DNA of 64,000 nt from an uncultured Flavobacteriaceae bacterium (GCA_947500445.1 CANMSB010000006.1:62001-126000), one strand, 5' to 3'; numbered from the stretch's first letter, positions 35,452 to 44,268 are shown. A program made the numbers and translations. Notes: generated from the letters alone by a model not told the origin.

Positions 35452-36084
35452 TTAAAGTACAACTAATTGTTTTGCAATATAATCCTGTACAAGGTACCAG
35501 TTCATTTTTAGTACCAGTGCCGCCGAGGGTACGTTATCGTCCTCAATCGCGGAAATGATGGCTTCATGTTGGTTGTCGGAATTGTAATAAAAAGATTCGT
35601 CCGACATAAAGGCCTTTTCATATAAAAATACCCGTGTTTTTAAATCGCCAAGAATCTGTTGCGCTACGGTATTCTTGTAATTTTTGGTCAACAATCGATG
35701 GAACTCCATATAGGCATTGATCCGGTCCAAGGGATGCACCGATTCTTGTATCAGGCGTTGCTGCGTTCGTAAATTGGCTATCGCATCGGCATCAAATTCG
35801 GACTGCTCCAGTGCTAAAACCTCCAATTGGGCGACCAGTTCGTAAAGATTTTTGGCCTCGTCGTGACTCAGTTCCTTCATAAAAAAACCGCGATTGGGAA
35901 TGGCTTCTATCACATGGGATTGTTGCAGTTGGGTCAACGCCTCGCGAACCGGGGTAACACTTACCTTTAAAGTACGTGCGAGGGCGGCCAAGTTTACCGA
36001 TTCTCCCGCATTCAATTTACCTTCCCGCATCTGGGTAAGCAAATATTCCCGTACCTGATCACGCACTATGGTCCTATTTATCAT
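35452..36084 (-). CDS. GntR-family (FCD subfamily) transcriptional regulator
   Basis: This 210-residue regulator has an N-terminal winged helix-turn-helix (about residues 5-70, including L-A-R-T-L-K-V-S-V-T-P-V-R-E-A-L) and a C-terminal all-helical FCD ligand domain with conserved metal-type histidines (for example E-F-H-R-L-L). FCD regulators usually sense organic acids or sugars. The ATG at 36084 is preferred to one at 36099 because it fits the family start and leaves a perfect palindrome just upstream. No target operon is adjacent, so autoregulation is the only visible target. Confidence 0.9.
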   Translation of the reverse strand: MINRTIVRDQVREYLLTQMREGKLNAGESVNLAALARTLKVSVTPVREALTQLQQSHVIEAIPNRGFFMKELSHDEAKNLYELVAQLEVLALEQSEFDADAIANLRTQQRLIQESVHPLDRINAYMEFHRLLTKNYKNTVAQQILGDLKTRVFLYEKAFMSDESFYYNSDNQHEAIISAIEDDNVPSAALVLKMNWYLVQDYIAKQLVVL

Positions 36085-36098
36085 GGTATAAAAGTACA

Positions 36099-36114
36099 AA
36101 ATCGTATACGATTT
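36099..36114 (-). promoter_or_regulatory. Perfect 16-bp palindrome, likely GntR operator
   Basis: AAATCGTATACGATTT is fully self-complementary and centres on GTATAC, the core seen in many FCD-type GntR operators. It lies 15 bases upstream of the regulator's chosen ATG, as expected for autorepression. Confidence 0.65.
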
Positions 36115-36303
36115 ATAGCGAATGGGAGGTTTTTATGCCCAAGAAACAATTTTCTTTGCCCTGTCCGTACTCCCTAACTGCCCCTTTCGAACTGAAGAAA
36201 GGCTACAGTGTTCAGATTTTCATATCTTGTACATCATGCAGGTCGGATTAATATAAATGGAAGTTGTACTTCCAATCGTTGTGGACCTGTTGTTTTTTAT
36301 GCT

Positions 36304-37539
36304 ATGAAAAACGGTTTTACATCTTATTTTGGCATGATACTTAAATGCCTTTGTGTGTTTCTTTTTTGTCCCGTACAGGCGCAAATTGGCAACTGTAACG
36401 GTTTGGTGACCCCAATGGACGGCGCTACCGGTGTTTCTACGGATACCCATTTTTCTTGGAACGCCGTGGATGGTGCTACCGGATACGTATTGAACGTGGG
36501 CACTGCCTCGGGTGGAATCGATATTGTAGAAAATGAGCAGTTGGGAACGGTAACTTCGTATAATCCTACGGTAAGCCTACCTTCCGGATCTGAAATTTTT
36601 GTTTCGGTGGTTCCTTTTCGAAATAGGGAATTGATCAATACCTGTATCGAAATTAGCTTCCGTACCTCCGGCTTGGCCGTACCGCAATGTACCATGGTCA
36701 TCGATCCCGTACCCGGAAACCAGTTGGTACCGGTAAACTCAAACATTACCTGGATCGGCAGTCTTAGTGCCACAGGCTATTATGTTACCATCCGGGAGGG
36801 CGATGCCGACGGTTTGTTGGTTTGGAACCGGGAGAACGTGGGAAACACGACCAATGTTAAACCTCCGCGGTTTAAGCCCCAAACACGCTATTTTATCACG
36901 GTAATCCCTTATAATTCAGAAGGAGCCGGTATCAACTGCCGCTCGATTTCCTTTACGACCGGCGACAGTGCTTCGGAAGCTTCCTGTGCAAACCTGACCA
37001 TTCCCATAGCAGCGCAAAAGAACGTTTCCGTCACGACGGCTTTGGAATGGGAAAGTATTCCCAATGTGGATGGATATTTTATTTCTGCAGGTATCGTTTC
37101 CGGGGGGCGTGATCTCGTGGACAATTTCGATACCGGTTCGGAAAACGCCTATCGCTTTGATCGCCCGTTGCCCTATGGGACCACAATCTATATTCAGATT
37201 TCTACCTACGCTGGAACAATTATTTCCGACCAATGCCCACCAATATCCTTTACTACGGAAATACCCTCTACGGACCCTTTTATTGCCGCTATTCCGAGAT
37301 TTTTTACCCCTAACAATGATGGTTTTCGAGATTTTTGGTCCGTGGATTCTATGGAAAACTTTACGGTAACCAATGTGTTTGTTTACGACCGATATGGCAA
37401 GTTGTTGGTGCAACTGGCCCCAGGCCAAAAATGGGATGGTGAGGCCCTGGGGAGCGCATTGCCGCCGGACTCCTATTGGTACACCATCAACCTCTCCGAA
37501 AGTGCCGATATTAGTGGATATTTTTTACTTAAACGGTAG
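36304..37539 (+). CDS. Surface protein with fibronectin-like repeats and type IX (type B) sorting domain
   Basis: This 411-residue protein has a signal peptide, three similar beta domains of about 100 residues (each with V-D-G-A-T-G-Y / A-T-G-Y / V-D-G-Y then a G-G-x-D or similar turn), and a C-terminal gliding-motility-associated sorting domain (F-F-T-P-N-N-D-G-F-R-D through D-R-Y-G-K-L-L to G-Y-F-L-L-K-R). Such tails direct export and anchoring by the type IX secretion system. The repeats probably form a stalk or binding surface. The ATG at 36304 begins the signal peptide; a longer reading is not needed. The secretion machinery is outside the window. Confidence 0.88.
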   Translation: MKNGFTSYFGMILKCLCVFLFCPVQAQIGNCNGLVTPMDGATGVSTDTHFSWNAVDGATGYVLNVGTASGGIDIVENEQLGTVTSYNPTVSLPSGSEIFVSVVPFRNRELINTCIEISFRTSGLAVPQCTMVIDPVPGNQLVPVNSNITWIGSLSATGYYVTIREGDADGLLVWNRENVGNTTNVKPPRFKPQTRYFITVIPYNSEGAGINCRSISFTTGDSASEASCANLTIPIAAQKNVSVTTALEWESIPNVDGYFISAGIVSGGRDLVDNFDTGSENAYRFDRPLPYGTTIYIQISTYAGTIISDQCPPISFTTEIPSTDPFIAAIPRFFTPNNDGFRDFWSVDSMENFTVTNVFVYDRYGKLLVQLAPGQKWDGEALGSALPPDSYWYTINLSESADISGYFLLKR

Positions 37540-37619
37540 CGGTGCCTCTAGTAAAGGAAGCAGCCGGCCCTTCCGTTGTCCGCTCGCATAGCATTGTTTG
37601 ATTCCCTCCAGTGGGTTTT

Positions 37620-37648
37620 ATACCCCGATGCGTGCATCGAAATGGTAT
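37620..37648. repeat. Variant palindromic element with GATGC/GCATC core
   Basis: ATACC (37620-37624) and GGTAT (37644-37648) flank GATGCGTGCATC, giving a 29-base hairpin. It shares the ends of the dispersed family but not the inner sequence. TA follows its right end. Confidence 0.5.
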
Positions 37649-37703
37649 TAATGCCTTGTGGGCTTGCCCCGAGGTAGTTCACTAAATCGCCAAAAATAAT
37701 GTC

Positions 37704-37729
37704 ATACCATTTTAACTTCAACATGGTAT
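37704..37729. repeat. Short palindromic element, copy 4
   Basis: ATACCATTTTAACTT at the left and CATGGTAT at the right give the 26-base length of the family, with a few changed bases in the right arm. It lies about 80 bases upstream of the VTC-domain gene. Confidence 0.75.
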
Positions 37730-37777
37730 TCGCGCATGATTATTCATAGGTTGGAACCGGACTCTTAAATTAATAAG

Positions 37778-37785
37778 TAGCTTTG
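37778..37785 (+). promoter_or_regulatory. Candidate promoter -7 element for the VTC operon
   Basis: TAGCTTTG matches the Bacteroidota -7 consensus TAnnTTTG, 23 bases before the ATG at 37809. The nearest TTG upstream is 24 bases away, slightly too far, so the match is partial. Confidence 0.4.
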
Positions 37786-37808
37786 TGTTATGTCAACACT
37801 AACCATCC

Positions 37809-38591
37809 ATGTCCATTAACGCACAGTATTTGAAAAATCTGCAGCAGTCATTGGACCCGTTCCGGCCGATGTCGCTCGAGGCTATTTCTGGTGCTTCCCT
37901 GATGGATAGGGTGGATACCAAGTTTATACTCCATCAACAAAAAATCACAAGCATACTTAGTGCCGCACAATCGTCTTATCATGTTTTGGAGATTTCCGAT
38001 GCCCGCGTGATGACCTATAAAAACCAGTATTTTGATACTGAAGCTTTTGATTGTTACACCGATCATCATAATGGAAAAGGACATCGTTTTAAAGTTAGGA
38101 TCCGGGAATATAGCGCGTCCAATAAACGCTACTTGGAGGTTAAAATAAAGGAAAACACAGGACGGACGAAAAAAAAGCGCAAGCAGATCGATGCATTTAC
38201 CGCCTTGAACACTTTAGAAGACCAAGCTTTCGTACGGAGAAACTGCTCGCTAAAAAGTAGTATCTCACCCGTACTTCAAAACGATTTTAAGCGGATTACC
38301 CTGATTGCCCCGGACCTGTCGGAACGAGTGACGATCGATATCGGACTAACATTTCAAAACGGGCACGACCGTTACCAACCTGAGAATTTGGCCATCATCG
38401 AAATAAAACAAGGAACGTTCAACAGAATGGGAAATTTTTTCCAGATACTAAAGCATCATGGAATACTTCCCTATCGCGTGAGCAAGTACTGCATCGGTAT
38501 GGCACAGTTAAATCCGTCGCTAAAGCAAAATATTTTCAAGGAAAAACGATTACGAATCAATAAAGTCACCGCAGCACAATGGAGTTTTTAG
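37809..38591 (+). CDS. VTC-domain polyphosphate polymerase-like protein
   Basis: This 260-residue protein has the VTC/CYTH tunnel-fold pattern: D-R-V-D-T-K-F-I near the N-terminus, Y-F-D-T-E-A-F, R-F-K-V-R-I-R-E-Y, Y-L-E-V-K-I-K, and E-I-K-Q-G. Basic and acidic residues of this type line the tunnel in yeast Vtc4, which makes polyphosphate from ATP. A bacterial polyphosphate or related triphosphate-binding role is therefore likely but not proven. Its last 13 bases overlap the DUF4956 gene, implying translational coupling. Confidence 0.88.
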   Translation: MSINAQYLKNLQQSLDPFRPMSLEAISGASLMDRVDTKFILHQQKITSILSAAQSSYHVLEISDARVMTYKNQYFDTEAFDCYTDHHNGKGHRFKVRIREYSASNKRYLEVKIKENTGRTKKKRKQIDAFTALNTLEDQAFVRRNCSLKSSISPVLQNDFKRITLIAPDLSERVTIDIGLTFQNGHDRYQPENLAIIEIKQGTFNRMGNFFQILKHHGILPYRVSKYCIGMAQLNPSLKQNIFKEKRLRINKVTAAQWSF

Positions 38592-39181
38592 AAATCCCTC
38601 TTTACGACAACGACCTTTTAAAAATGATGTTCCGGTTTGGCATCAACATCACTTTTTTAACGATTATCGTCCGTTATCTGTATTATCCCGTAACCAAAAG
38701 AAAGGACTACCTGTTCACCTATTATCTGATCAGTATCATTGTTTTCTTTTTGTGTTTCACGCTAAAAAAGTATGAATTGGATATGGGCATGGCCCTAGGC
38801 CTTTTTGCCATTTTTGGTATCATCCGCTATCGAACAGATACCATTGCCATAAAGGAAATGACCTATCTGTTCGTAGTAATCGGGATTTCCGTAATCAATT
38901 CTTTGGCCAATAAAAAGTTGAGCTATGCCGAAATCGTTCTCGGAAACTTTTTGGTCGTTGGGGCCATCGCCATTATCGAACGATGGTGGAACCTTAAACA
39001 TGAGGTCAGCAAAGAAATTGTTTATGAAAAAATAGCGAACATCAGACCGGAAAACGAAGCAGAACTGAAGGCCGACCTGGAAAGCAGGACCGGAATCGAA
39101 ATCAATCGGATACGTATCGGGGATATCGATTTTTTAAAGGACACCGCTGTGCTTACGATTTATTACTTCGCCAAAAAATAG
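38579..39181 (+). CDS. DUF4956 membrane protein
   Basis: This 200-residue protein has about four membrane helices in its first 120 residues and a C-terminal cytoplasmic domain (about 140-200) with R-x-G-D-I-D. DUF4956 genes are commonly next to VTC-domain genes, as here. The likely role is a membrane partner of the VTC protein, perhaps for polymer transfer, by analogy with eukaryotic VTC membrane subunits; this is inference. Confidence 0.88.
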   Translation: MEFLEIPLYDNDLLKMMFRFGINITFLTIIVRYLYYPVTKRKDYLFTYYLISIIVFFLCFTLKKYELDMGMALGLFAIFGIIRYRTDTIAIKEMTYLFVVIGISVINSLANKKLSYAEIVLGNFLVVGAIAIIERWWNLKHEVSKEIVYEKIANIRPENEAELKADLESRTGIEINRIRIGDIDFLKDTAVLTIYYFAKK

Positions 39182-39199
39182 AAAGACCCTGAGGTTATT

Positions 39200-39874
39200 A
39201 TGCACAAAAGAATTATCTGTCTCTTTTTCGTTTTCATAGCGCTATGCGCCACTGTGCTTACCGCTCAAACTAACGATTTTCTAACATGGTCATCGGTCGG
39301 CCTGGACTACAAAGTCCACAAACATTGGGATTTTGAGCTCGAAACACAGTTTCGTCTAAAGGACAACAGCACAACGGTGGATGAGTATTTTGCCCAGTTC
39401 CAGACAAATCGGAAGCTGTATAAGGGACTAAAATTGGGCTTTGCTGCCCGCTATATTAGGGAGAATGACAATCAAGGGAATATACAAGGTTACGAAAACC
39501 ACTTCCGTTACCATATCGATTTACGTTACCGTGCCAAGGCAAATCGGTTCCGATTCAAATATCGGGTGCGCTATCAGCGTAAAAATGAGCTAAGGGTTTC
39601 GGACGAAGCCCGGCAATTCATCCGGTTTAAAAGTGCTCTGGAATATCAGATCAAGGATTGGAAACTAGATCCGGAGTTTGCAGCGGAGTGGTTCAACAGA
39701 ATAGCGGACGACCGTGGTCGGGCCAACCAATATCGACTGACGTTCGGTACCGATTACAAGTTGAAAAATGCCGGCAAACTAGGTATTTTTCTGCGTTTCC
39801 AAAGCGATTTGGAAGCGGTCGATCGTGAAAGGGACTATATTCTCGGCGTCAAGTATCGTTATACGATCAAATAG
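39200..39874 (+). CDS. DUF2490 outer-membrane barrel protein
   Basis: This 224-residue protein has a signal peptide (to about residue 22) and a beta-rich sequence of alternating aromatic and charged strands, typical of DUF2490 outer-membrane barrels. It starts 18 bases after the DUF4956 gene and closes the three-gene operon. It may provide the outer-membrane element of a system in which VTC and DUF4956 act at the inner membrane. Confidence 0.85.
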   Translation: MHKRIICLFFVFIALCATVLTAQTNDFLTWSSVGLDYKVHKHWDFELETQFRLKDNSTTVDEYFAQFQTNRKLYKGLKLGFAARYIRENDNQGNIQGYENHFRYHIDLRYRAKANRFRFKYRVRYQRKNELRVSDEARQFIRFKSALEYQIKDWKLDPEFAAEWFNRIADDRGRANQYRLTFGTDYKLKNAGKLGIFLRFQSDLEAVDRERDYILGVKYRYTIK

Positions 39875-40895
39875 CGTAACCGTATTCGTCCGAGGGTAAC
39901 AATTGTTCAAATGCATTAGGTATGAAAAGCAATCCTTAACCATTTGTTTTGAGCGCTACCTTACCAATAATTATTTCTCAATACCAAGTAGCTCCGTTAT
40001 GGGTCAGCAAGGCAGGTTTGCCCAACGGATGGTTTCGGTAGAGAACGGTTTGCTTATTCGTTTTATCAAATCGTTACTAAAGTTTTGTAGTTTAGGGATA
40101 CTATTTTGGTTCGTCTTCATGATGTTTATTTTTAGGATTATAGTCGGTTTATCTGTTGAATTTACGGTACTGTGCCCATTGTACTCTTTTACTCCCACTT
40201 AAAATGGAAAAGTAGTGTCCTGTTTTTGATTCTGTTGCTGTTTTGATGATTGAAGCTTTCATCTGTTTATATTTATTGTTTTTTAATAGTCAGATGTAAT
40301 TCGGCAATAGTCATTTCGGTTGGTATCAAGAATTGTTATGGCTCATTTCATAATTTTAGGTTTTTGATGATTACTGGTGTAAACTTAAAAAGGAAGTCCG
40401 GCCCGCAAAAAATGAACCTACCCAACTGTAAGTTTTGGATACCCAACTGTGGAAATGCCGATCTATTTTTCAATTTGTAGTTAGTATTTGGTAATGAGTA
40501 TTGAGTATTGATGGGTTATATGGGTAACGTACAACCAACCGAAACTACGGCCCTTTGGAAATCTCAAAACGCTGGAACTTTTGGGAAAGTCATATATTAA
40601 ATACTAACGATGGTTAACGATCAACCTATTCTGGTTAATGTAGCTGTAGGCAGTAAGCACTTTTATAATTGATAAAAAGGAGCCCCTACAACTGCCGACC
40701 GCGCCTTGGGACTGCCATACCATTTCCGTGATGCCTTTAAAGAATATTTATTTGTATAAAGTTCCTTATTCCTTTTACCATGATAGCAGCTATTTTTGCC
40801 GACTTGATTCCTTTATGGAAAAAAGCGTTGGAATAAATGTCATTTGCGTTACTATTTCAATTGCTTGTGGTATTATTGACCTTTAAAAAACGAGC
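39875..40895. other. AT-rich gap of about 1 kb without a clear gene
   Basis: Several short frames exist (for example at 39903-40202), but they lack family resemblance and have unusual residue composition. The stretch holds a run of near-repeats around 40477-40512 (AGTATT recurring) and a half palindromic element near 40717 (ATACCATTT). It may be a decayed mobile element or gene remnant, or untranslated sequence. Confidence 0.5.
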
Positions 40896-41801
40896 ATGTC
40901 CATATCCCGAAATACGCTATTGGTCGTATCGGCTTTTTTTGCGATTTACGTTATTTGGGGTTCAACCTATCTGTTGAACAAAATAGCGGTTTCCGAACTT
41001 CCACCTTTTATGTTGGCGGGTATCCGATTTACCGTTGCGGGGGTGCTGATCGGTCTGATATGTACATTTTCGGGGATTTCACTGCGTATTACGGCAAAAC
41101 AGCTTAAAAATACGGTGATTGCGGGTTTTTTGTTTCTTGCTTTTGGGAACGGGGTAGTGGTGTGGGCGTTAAAATATGTAGATAGTGGCTTTGCCGCCCT
41201 CGAAATTTCCGCACAGCCTTTGGTAGTCCTATTGTTGATGTGGGTTTTGGAAGGAAAAAAAATCAAAGCAATGTCGATCATCGGTATCGTCCTAGGTTTT
41301 GTGGGTATTTATCTCCTGATTGCACAAAAACAGGTGGTTTCCCAAGAGAATTCCCTACTTGGTATGGCCATGATCTTTGTCTGCATGGTCAGTTGGGGCT
41401 ATGGAAGCCTGTTCGTAGGCAAAGCCGACCTACCCAAAAACTACTTTGTCAATACCGGTTATCAAATGTTCATGGGAGGCATACTTTTGATACTTGCCAG
41501 CTTGGTACTAAACGAACCCTGGTCGTCCCCAGGGGAATGGAGCGGTCCCGTATTGACTTCCATGTTACTGCTGGTGGTATTCGGTAGTATCATCGCGTTC
41601 ACGTCTTTCAATTACCTGCTTCGTAAAGTCTCGCCCGAAAAGGTGGCCACATCGACCTATGTAAATCCGATTATTGCGCTTTTCCTGGGTTGGTATTTTT
41701 TGGATGAAAACATTACCCGGCAATCCATGGTCGCAGCAGTAGTATTGCTCACGGGAGTTTACTTTATCAACGCTTCAAAAAAACGTAACGTCCATAAATA
41801 A
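40896..41801 (+). CDS. EamA/DMT-superfamily exporter
   Basis: This 301-residue protein has about ten hydrophobic helices and the duplicated EamA domain arrangement. Typical elements are I-W-G-S-T-Y-L near the N-terminus and the later P-I-I-A-L-F-L-G-W segment. Family members export amino acids, nucleosides or other metabolites; the substrate here is unknown. It ends two bases before the convergent small gene. Confidence 0.92.
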   Translation: MSISRNTLLVVSAFFAIYVIWGSTYLLNKIAVSELPPFMLAGIRFTVAGVLIGLICTFSGISLRITAKQLKNTVIAGFLFLAFGNGVVVWALKYVDSGFAALEISAQPLVVLLLMWVLEGKKIKAMSIIGIVLGFVGIYLLIAQKQVVSQENSLLGMAMIFVCMVSWGYGSLFVGKADLPKNYFVNTGYQMFMGGILLILASLVLNEPWSSPGEWSGPVLTSMLLLVVFGSIIAFTSFNYLLRKVSPEKVATSTYVNPIIALFLGWYFLDENITRQSMVAAVVLLTGVYFINASKKRNVHK

Positions 41802-41803
41802 GC

Positions 41804-42022
41804 TTATTCGAGTGCTTGACATTCATGATTACAATAGTGTAAGAGGTTTATCACTTCGTTTTCCAAACATACTTGGCTCTCCACACGCAGGATTCTGTCA
41901 CAATCTTCCAAATCGAAATTCCACCTTCCATTTGTTGCAATAAGTCTATTCAACAACGGGCGTATCCTTTTAATGTCCTGCTTTTTGTTTACGGAGGTTT
42001 TAAATACCGAAACGGTTTTCAT
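41804..42022 (-). CDS. Small conserved protein with HMA-like pattern (72 residues)
   Basis: This protein begins M-K-T-V-S-V-F-K-T-S-V and contains W-N-F-D-L-E-D-C-D-R-I-L-R-V-E, a pattern I associate with small flavobacterial proteins resembling a heavy-metal-associated ferredoxin-like fold but without the C-x-x-C motif. Function unknown. The ATG at 42022 is preferred to one nine bases upstream. It is convergent with the EamA exporter, with a two-base gap. Confidence 0.65.
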   Translation of the reverse strand: MKTVSVFKTSVNKKQDIKRIRPLLNRLIATNGRWNFDLEDCDRILRVESQVCLENEVINLLHYCNHECQALE

Positions 42023-42095
42023 ATAATTCATTTTAACACTGGTTTTTATACTAGTTTCCTATTGGATGGACCTTATTTCGGCCACCAAAACGGTA

Positions 42096-42593
42096 TTATG
42101 GCAAAGGAGGGGAAACCTCCATCACGTTCAAATAGGTATTTCCATAACAGGACAATGCGGTTTCCTGTTTTAAAAAGTACCATAACGCATCATCCAGGGA
42201 TGCAAAAAGCTGATGTTGCAATCGAATATTGCCGTTACCGGCGTTGGTATCGATTTCGGCAGCATAATATTCGATCTGTACCGTACTATGGTCCCAAAGC
42301 CCCAATAGCGTATTCTTGCTCCGGTATTTTTGTCTATTGACGTTTAGGGTATCATCGATACCTGTGGCAAGCTGACGTATTCCCGGACCGGAGATGAATG
42401 CTTGCTCCAAGGCCATATCCCCAAAAGATGGAATTTTTCCGATAGTATAGGCAAACAACTGTTTTTCCGGAAAAGCGGCAATGTGTTTTCTGGTATGGCG
42501 CCGTTGCTGCAGCCAATACTCCATCAGTGTCTTAAAAACGTTTTTGGTCTTACGGCATTTTAATTCTGTAATGGGTTTGAACATATAGAGCAT
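42096..42593 (-). CDS. DinB-like family protein
   Basis: This protein of about 165 residues contains K-Q-L-F-A-Y-T-I-G-K-I-P-S-F-G-D-M-A-L-E and G-P-G-I-R-Q-L-A-T-G, resembling DinB/YfiT-type four-helix proteins that bind a metal through histidines. The expected metal histidines are not clear. Start uncertain: ATG at 42593, 42584 or 42656 are all possible. It is divergent from the WYL regulator at 42960, a pairing often seen for DinB-like proteins, so the regulator may control it. Confidence 0.6.
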   Translation of the reverse strand: MLYMFKPITELKCRKTKNVFKTLMEYWLQQRRHTRKHIAAFPEKQLFAYTIGKIPSFGDMALEQAFISGPGIRQLATGIDDTLNVNRQKYRSKNTLLGLWDHSTVQIEYYAAEIDTNAGNGNIRLQHQLFASLDDALWYFLKQETALSCYGNTYLNVMEVSPPLP

Positions 42594-42737
42594 GACCGAT
42601 AGTTTAAAAGTTTGGCACAAAGTTAAATCCAGGTAGTGACAACCTTTTGTCAGCATGAAAACGGAATTGTTCGAAATAAGGGAAAATATCCAAAACCCAT
42701 AACCGGGTCGACCCGCAAACCACCTTTATTTATAGTT

Positions 42738-42776
42738 ATACCATTTATTAGCGCTATTATAAAGTTAAAATGGTAT
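42738..42776. repeat. Palindromic element, copy 5 (39 bp)
   Basis: ATACCATTT (42738-42746) and AAATGGTAT (42768-42776) flank 21 inner bases, including the A-A-G-T-T of the 26-base form. It lies in the divergent region between the DinB-like gene and the WYL regulator. TA follows its right end. Confidence 0.8.
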
Positions 42777-42959
42777 TACTCCCTTTGAAACTATCTATTT
42801 GGACAAAAAGGAATTAAAATTGATCGATTTAGGATACTGCTGACATAGGGTTGTCAGGAACAAACCGTATTTTAGGTTTACAAAACCGCTAACGAAATAT
42901 CAATTTTCTAATATACCTTACCCTTACTTTTCAAACAAACGACGCAATAGTTCCTTTTT

Positions 42960-43922
42960 ATGAGTGTTGATACCACAAAACGATTTGACCGCATTATCGC
43001 CATCTTAATTCAACTGCAAGCGTCAAAAAAGATTACGGCAAAAGTTTTGGCGGAACGGTTCCAAGTGAGTTTGCGGACCATATACAGGGATATTCGCACC
43101 CTTGAAAGCTGTGGGGTACCGGTAGTGGGCGAGGCGGGCCTGGGGTATTCCATTATGGAAGGCTATCGATTGCCACCGATAATGTTCACCAAAGAAGAGG
43201 CCATTAGTTTTTTAGCTGCCCAAAAATTAATGCAAAAATTTACGGATAAGTCCTTGGGGGAACATTACGCCACTGCCATGCTCAAGATCAAAGCGATCCT
43301 CAGGGGTAAAGAAAAAGATTGGCTGGCCATTTTGGACACCCAAGTTATTATTACCTCCGTAAAACCTTTGTTCCATGAAGGGAGTCCGGATGCCTTGGAA
43401 GTACTTTTTGAGAGTATCGCAGAAGGAAAACAGGTTTTTATGAAATATCGCTCCCTAAGAACGGACATACCAACGGAACGAATGATCGAACCTGTTGGCA
43501 TTTACCATGAAAACAACAATTGGTACGTTTTGGGATTCTGTCATTCCCGATTGGATTATCGTCAGTTCAGAACCGATCGTATGCTACTTGTAAAACGCTC
43601 CCAAAAGCGATTTTCCCGAACCCACGGATCATTGAAGGCCTACAGAAACCAACAGCACCTGCGACATACGACCAGGGTACGTATTTTGGTCGATCGCAAA
43701 ATTGCACCTCATATTGCCGAGGGAAAATTTCGGTACGGCTTTGAATCCGAAAAGTCTAAAGGAAACTATGTGGAAATGACCTTCCAATCACCCGATATCG
43801 AAAATGCATTTCCCCGCTGGTACATGATGTTCGGTGATTATGCCGAAATTCTGGAACCTGCTCAATTACGGCATCGTGTACTCGAACTTTCCCGGAACAT
43901 TCACGATAAGTTGTCGCAATGA
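42960..43922 (+). CDS. YafY-type WYL-domain transcriptional regulator
   Basis: This 320-residue protein has an N-terminal HTH (about residues 8-60, F-Q-V-S-L-R-T-I-Y-R-D-I) and a WYL domain (about 140-220, with N-N-W-Y-V-L-G-F-C and R-Q-F-R-T-D-R), followed by a WCX-like C-terminal extension. WYL regulators sense a small ligand or nucleic acid. The likely target is the divergent DinB-like gene. A terminator follows 64 bases after the stop. Confidence 0.92.
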   Translation: MSVDTTKRFDRIIAILIQLQASKKITAKVLAERFQVSLRTIYRDIRTLESCGVPVVGEAGLGYSIMEGYRLPPIMFTKEEAISFLAAQKLMQKFTDKSLGEHYATAMLKIKAILRGKEKDWLAILDTQVIITSVKPLFHEGSPDALEVLFESIAEGKQVFMKYRSLRTDIPTERMIEPVGIYHENNNWYVLGFCHSRLDYRQFRTDRMLLVKRSQKRFSRTHGSLKAYRNQQHLRHTTRVRILVDRKIAPHIAEGKFRYGFESEKSKGNYVEMTFQSPDIENAFPRWYMMFGDYAEILEPAQLRHRVLELSRNIHDKLSQ

Positions 43923-43985
43923 CCCGTCACTTTTTTATGGGTTTTCAGGATAATCGGTGTATGTAGGTCTTTAGGGAAGGTAATT

Positions 43986-44013
43986 ACCGGCCATCATTAT
44001 GGGCCGGTTTTTT
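43986..44013 (+). terminator. Intrinsic terminator of the WYL regulator gene
   Basis: ACCGGCC (43986-43992) pairs with GGCCGGT (44002-44008), followed by TTTTT. Confidence 0.85.
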
Positions 44014-44268
44014 ACTTCAATCGCCAAAGAGGAACTTAAAAAAACAACGGACACCATACGTCGTCCAAAAAAAGCGCCGTGCTCCGATATAAAATTTTAA
44101 AAATGGAACGGAAAGCTTATCTTCGTAGTAGAATTGAAGTACTGGGCATGTTCGCGCTTTACGACCGACTTGGTTCACTTTACGGAAATCTTGATTTCCA
44201 TGTTTGTTTTCCTCAACTACATTCCGTATTTTCTTTTCTAAATAACTTAAAAATAAACAGAACAGCAC
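44014..44268 (+). other. Long leader region of the cold-shock-domain gene
   Basis: About 255 bases separate the upstream terminator from the cold-shock-domain ATG. No convincing gene lies in either strand. The stretch includes ACGGACACCATACGTCGTCC at 44046-44065, with limited self-complementarity. A long 5' untranslated region is typical of cold-shock genes and may contain a thermosensor, but I see no specific motif. Confidence 0.4.

Noticed and set aside
39903-40202. 99-codon frame in the AT-rich gap
   Set aside because: Composition is atypical (runs of F, I, L and many C), no family pattern is recognised, and there is no clear promoter or neighbour.
44017-44268. 83-codon minus-strand frame upstream of the cold-shock gene
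   Set aside because: It is antisense to a likely leader, with no family resemblance and unusual residue composition.
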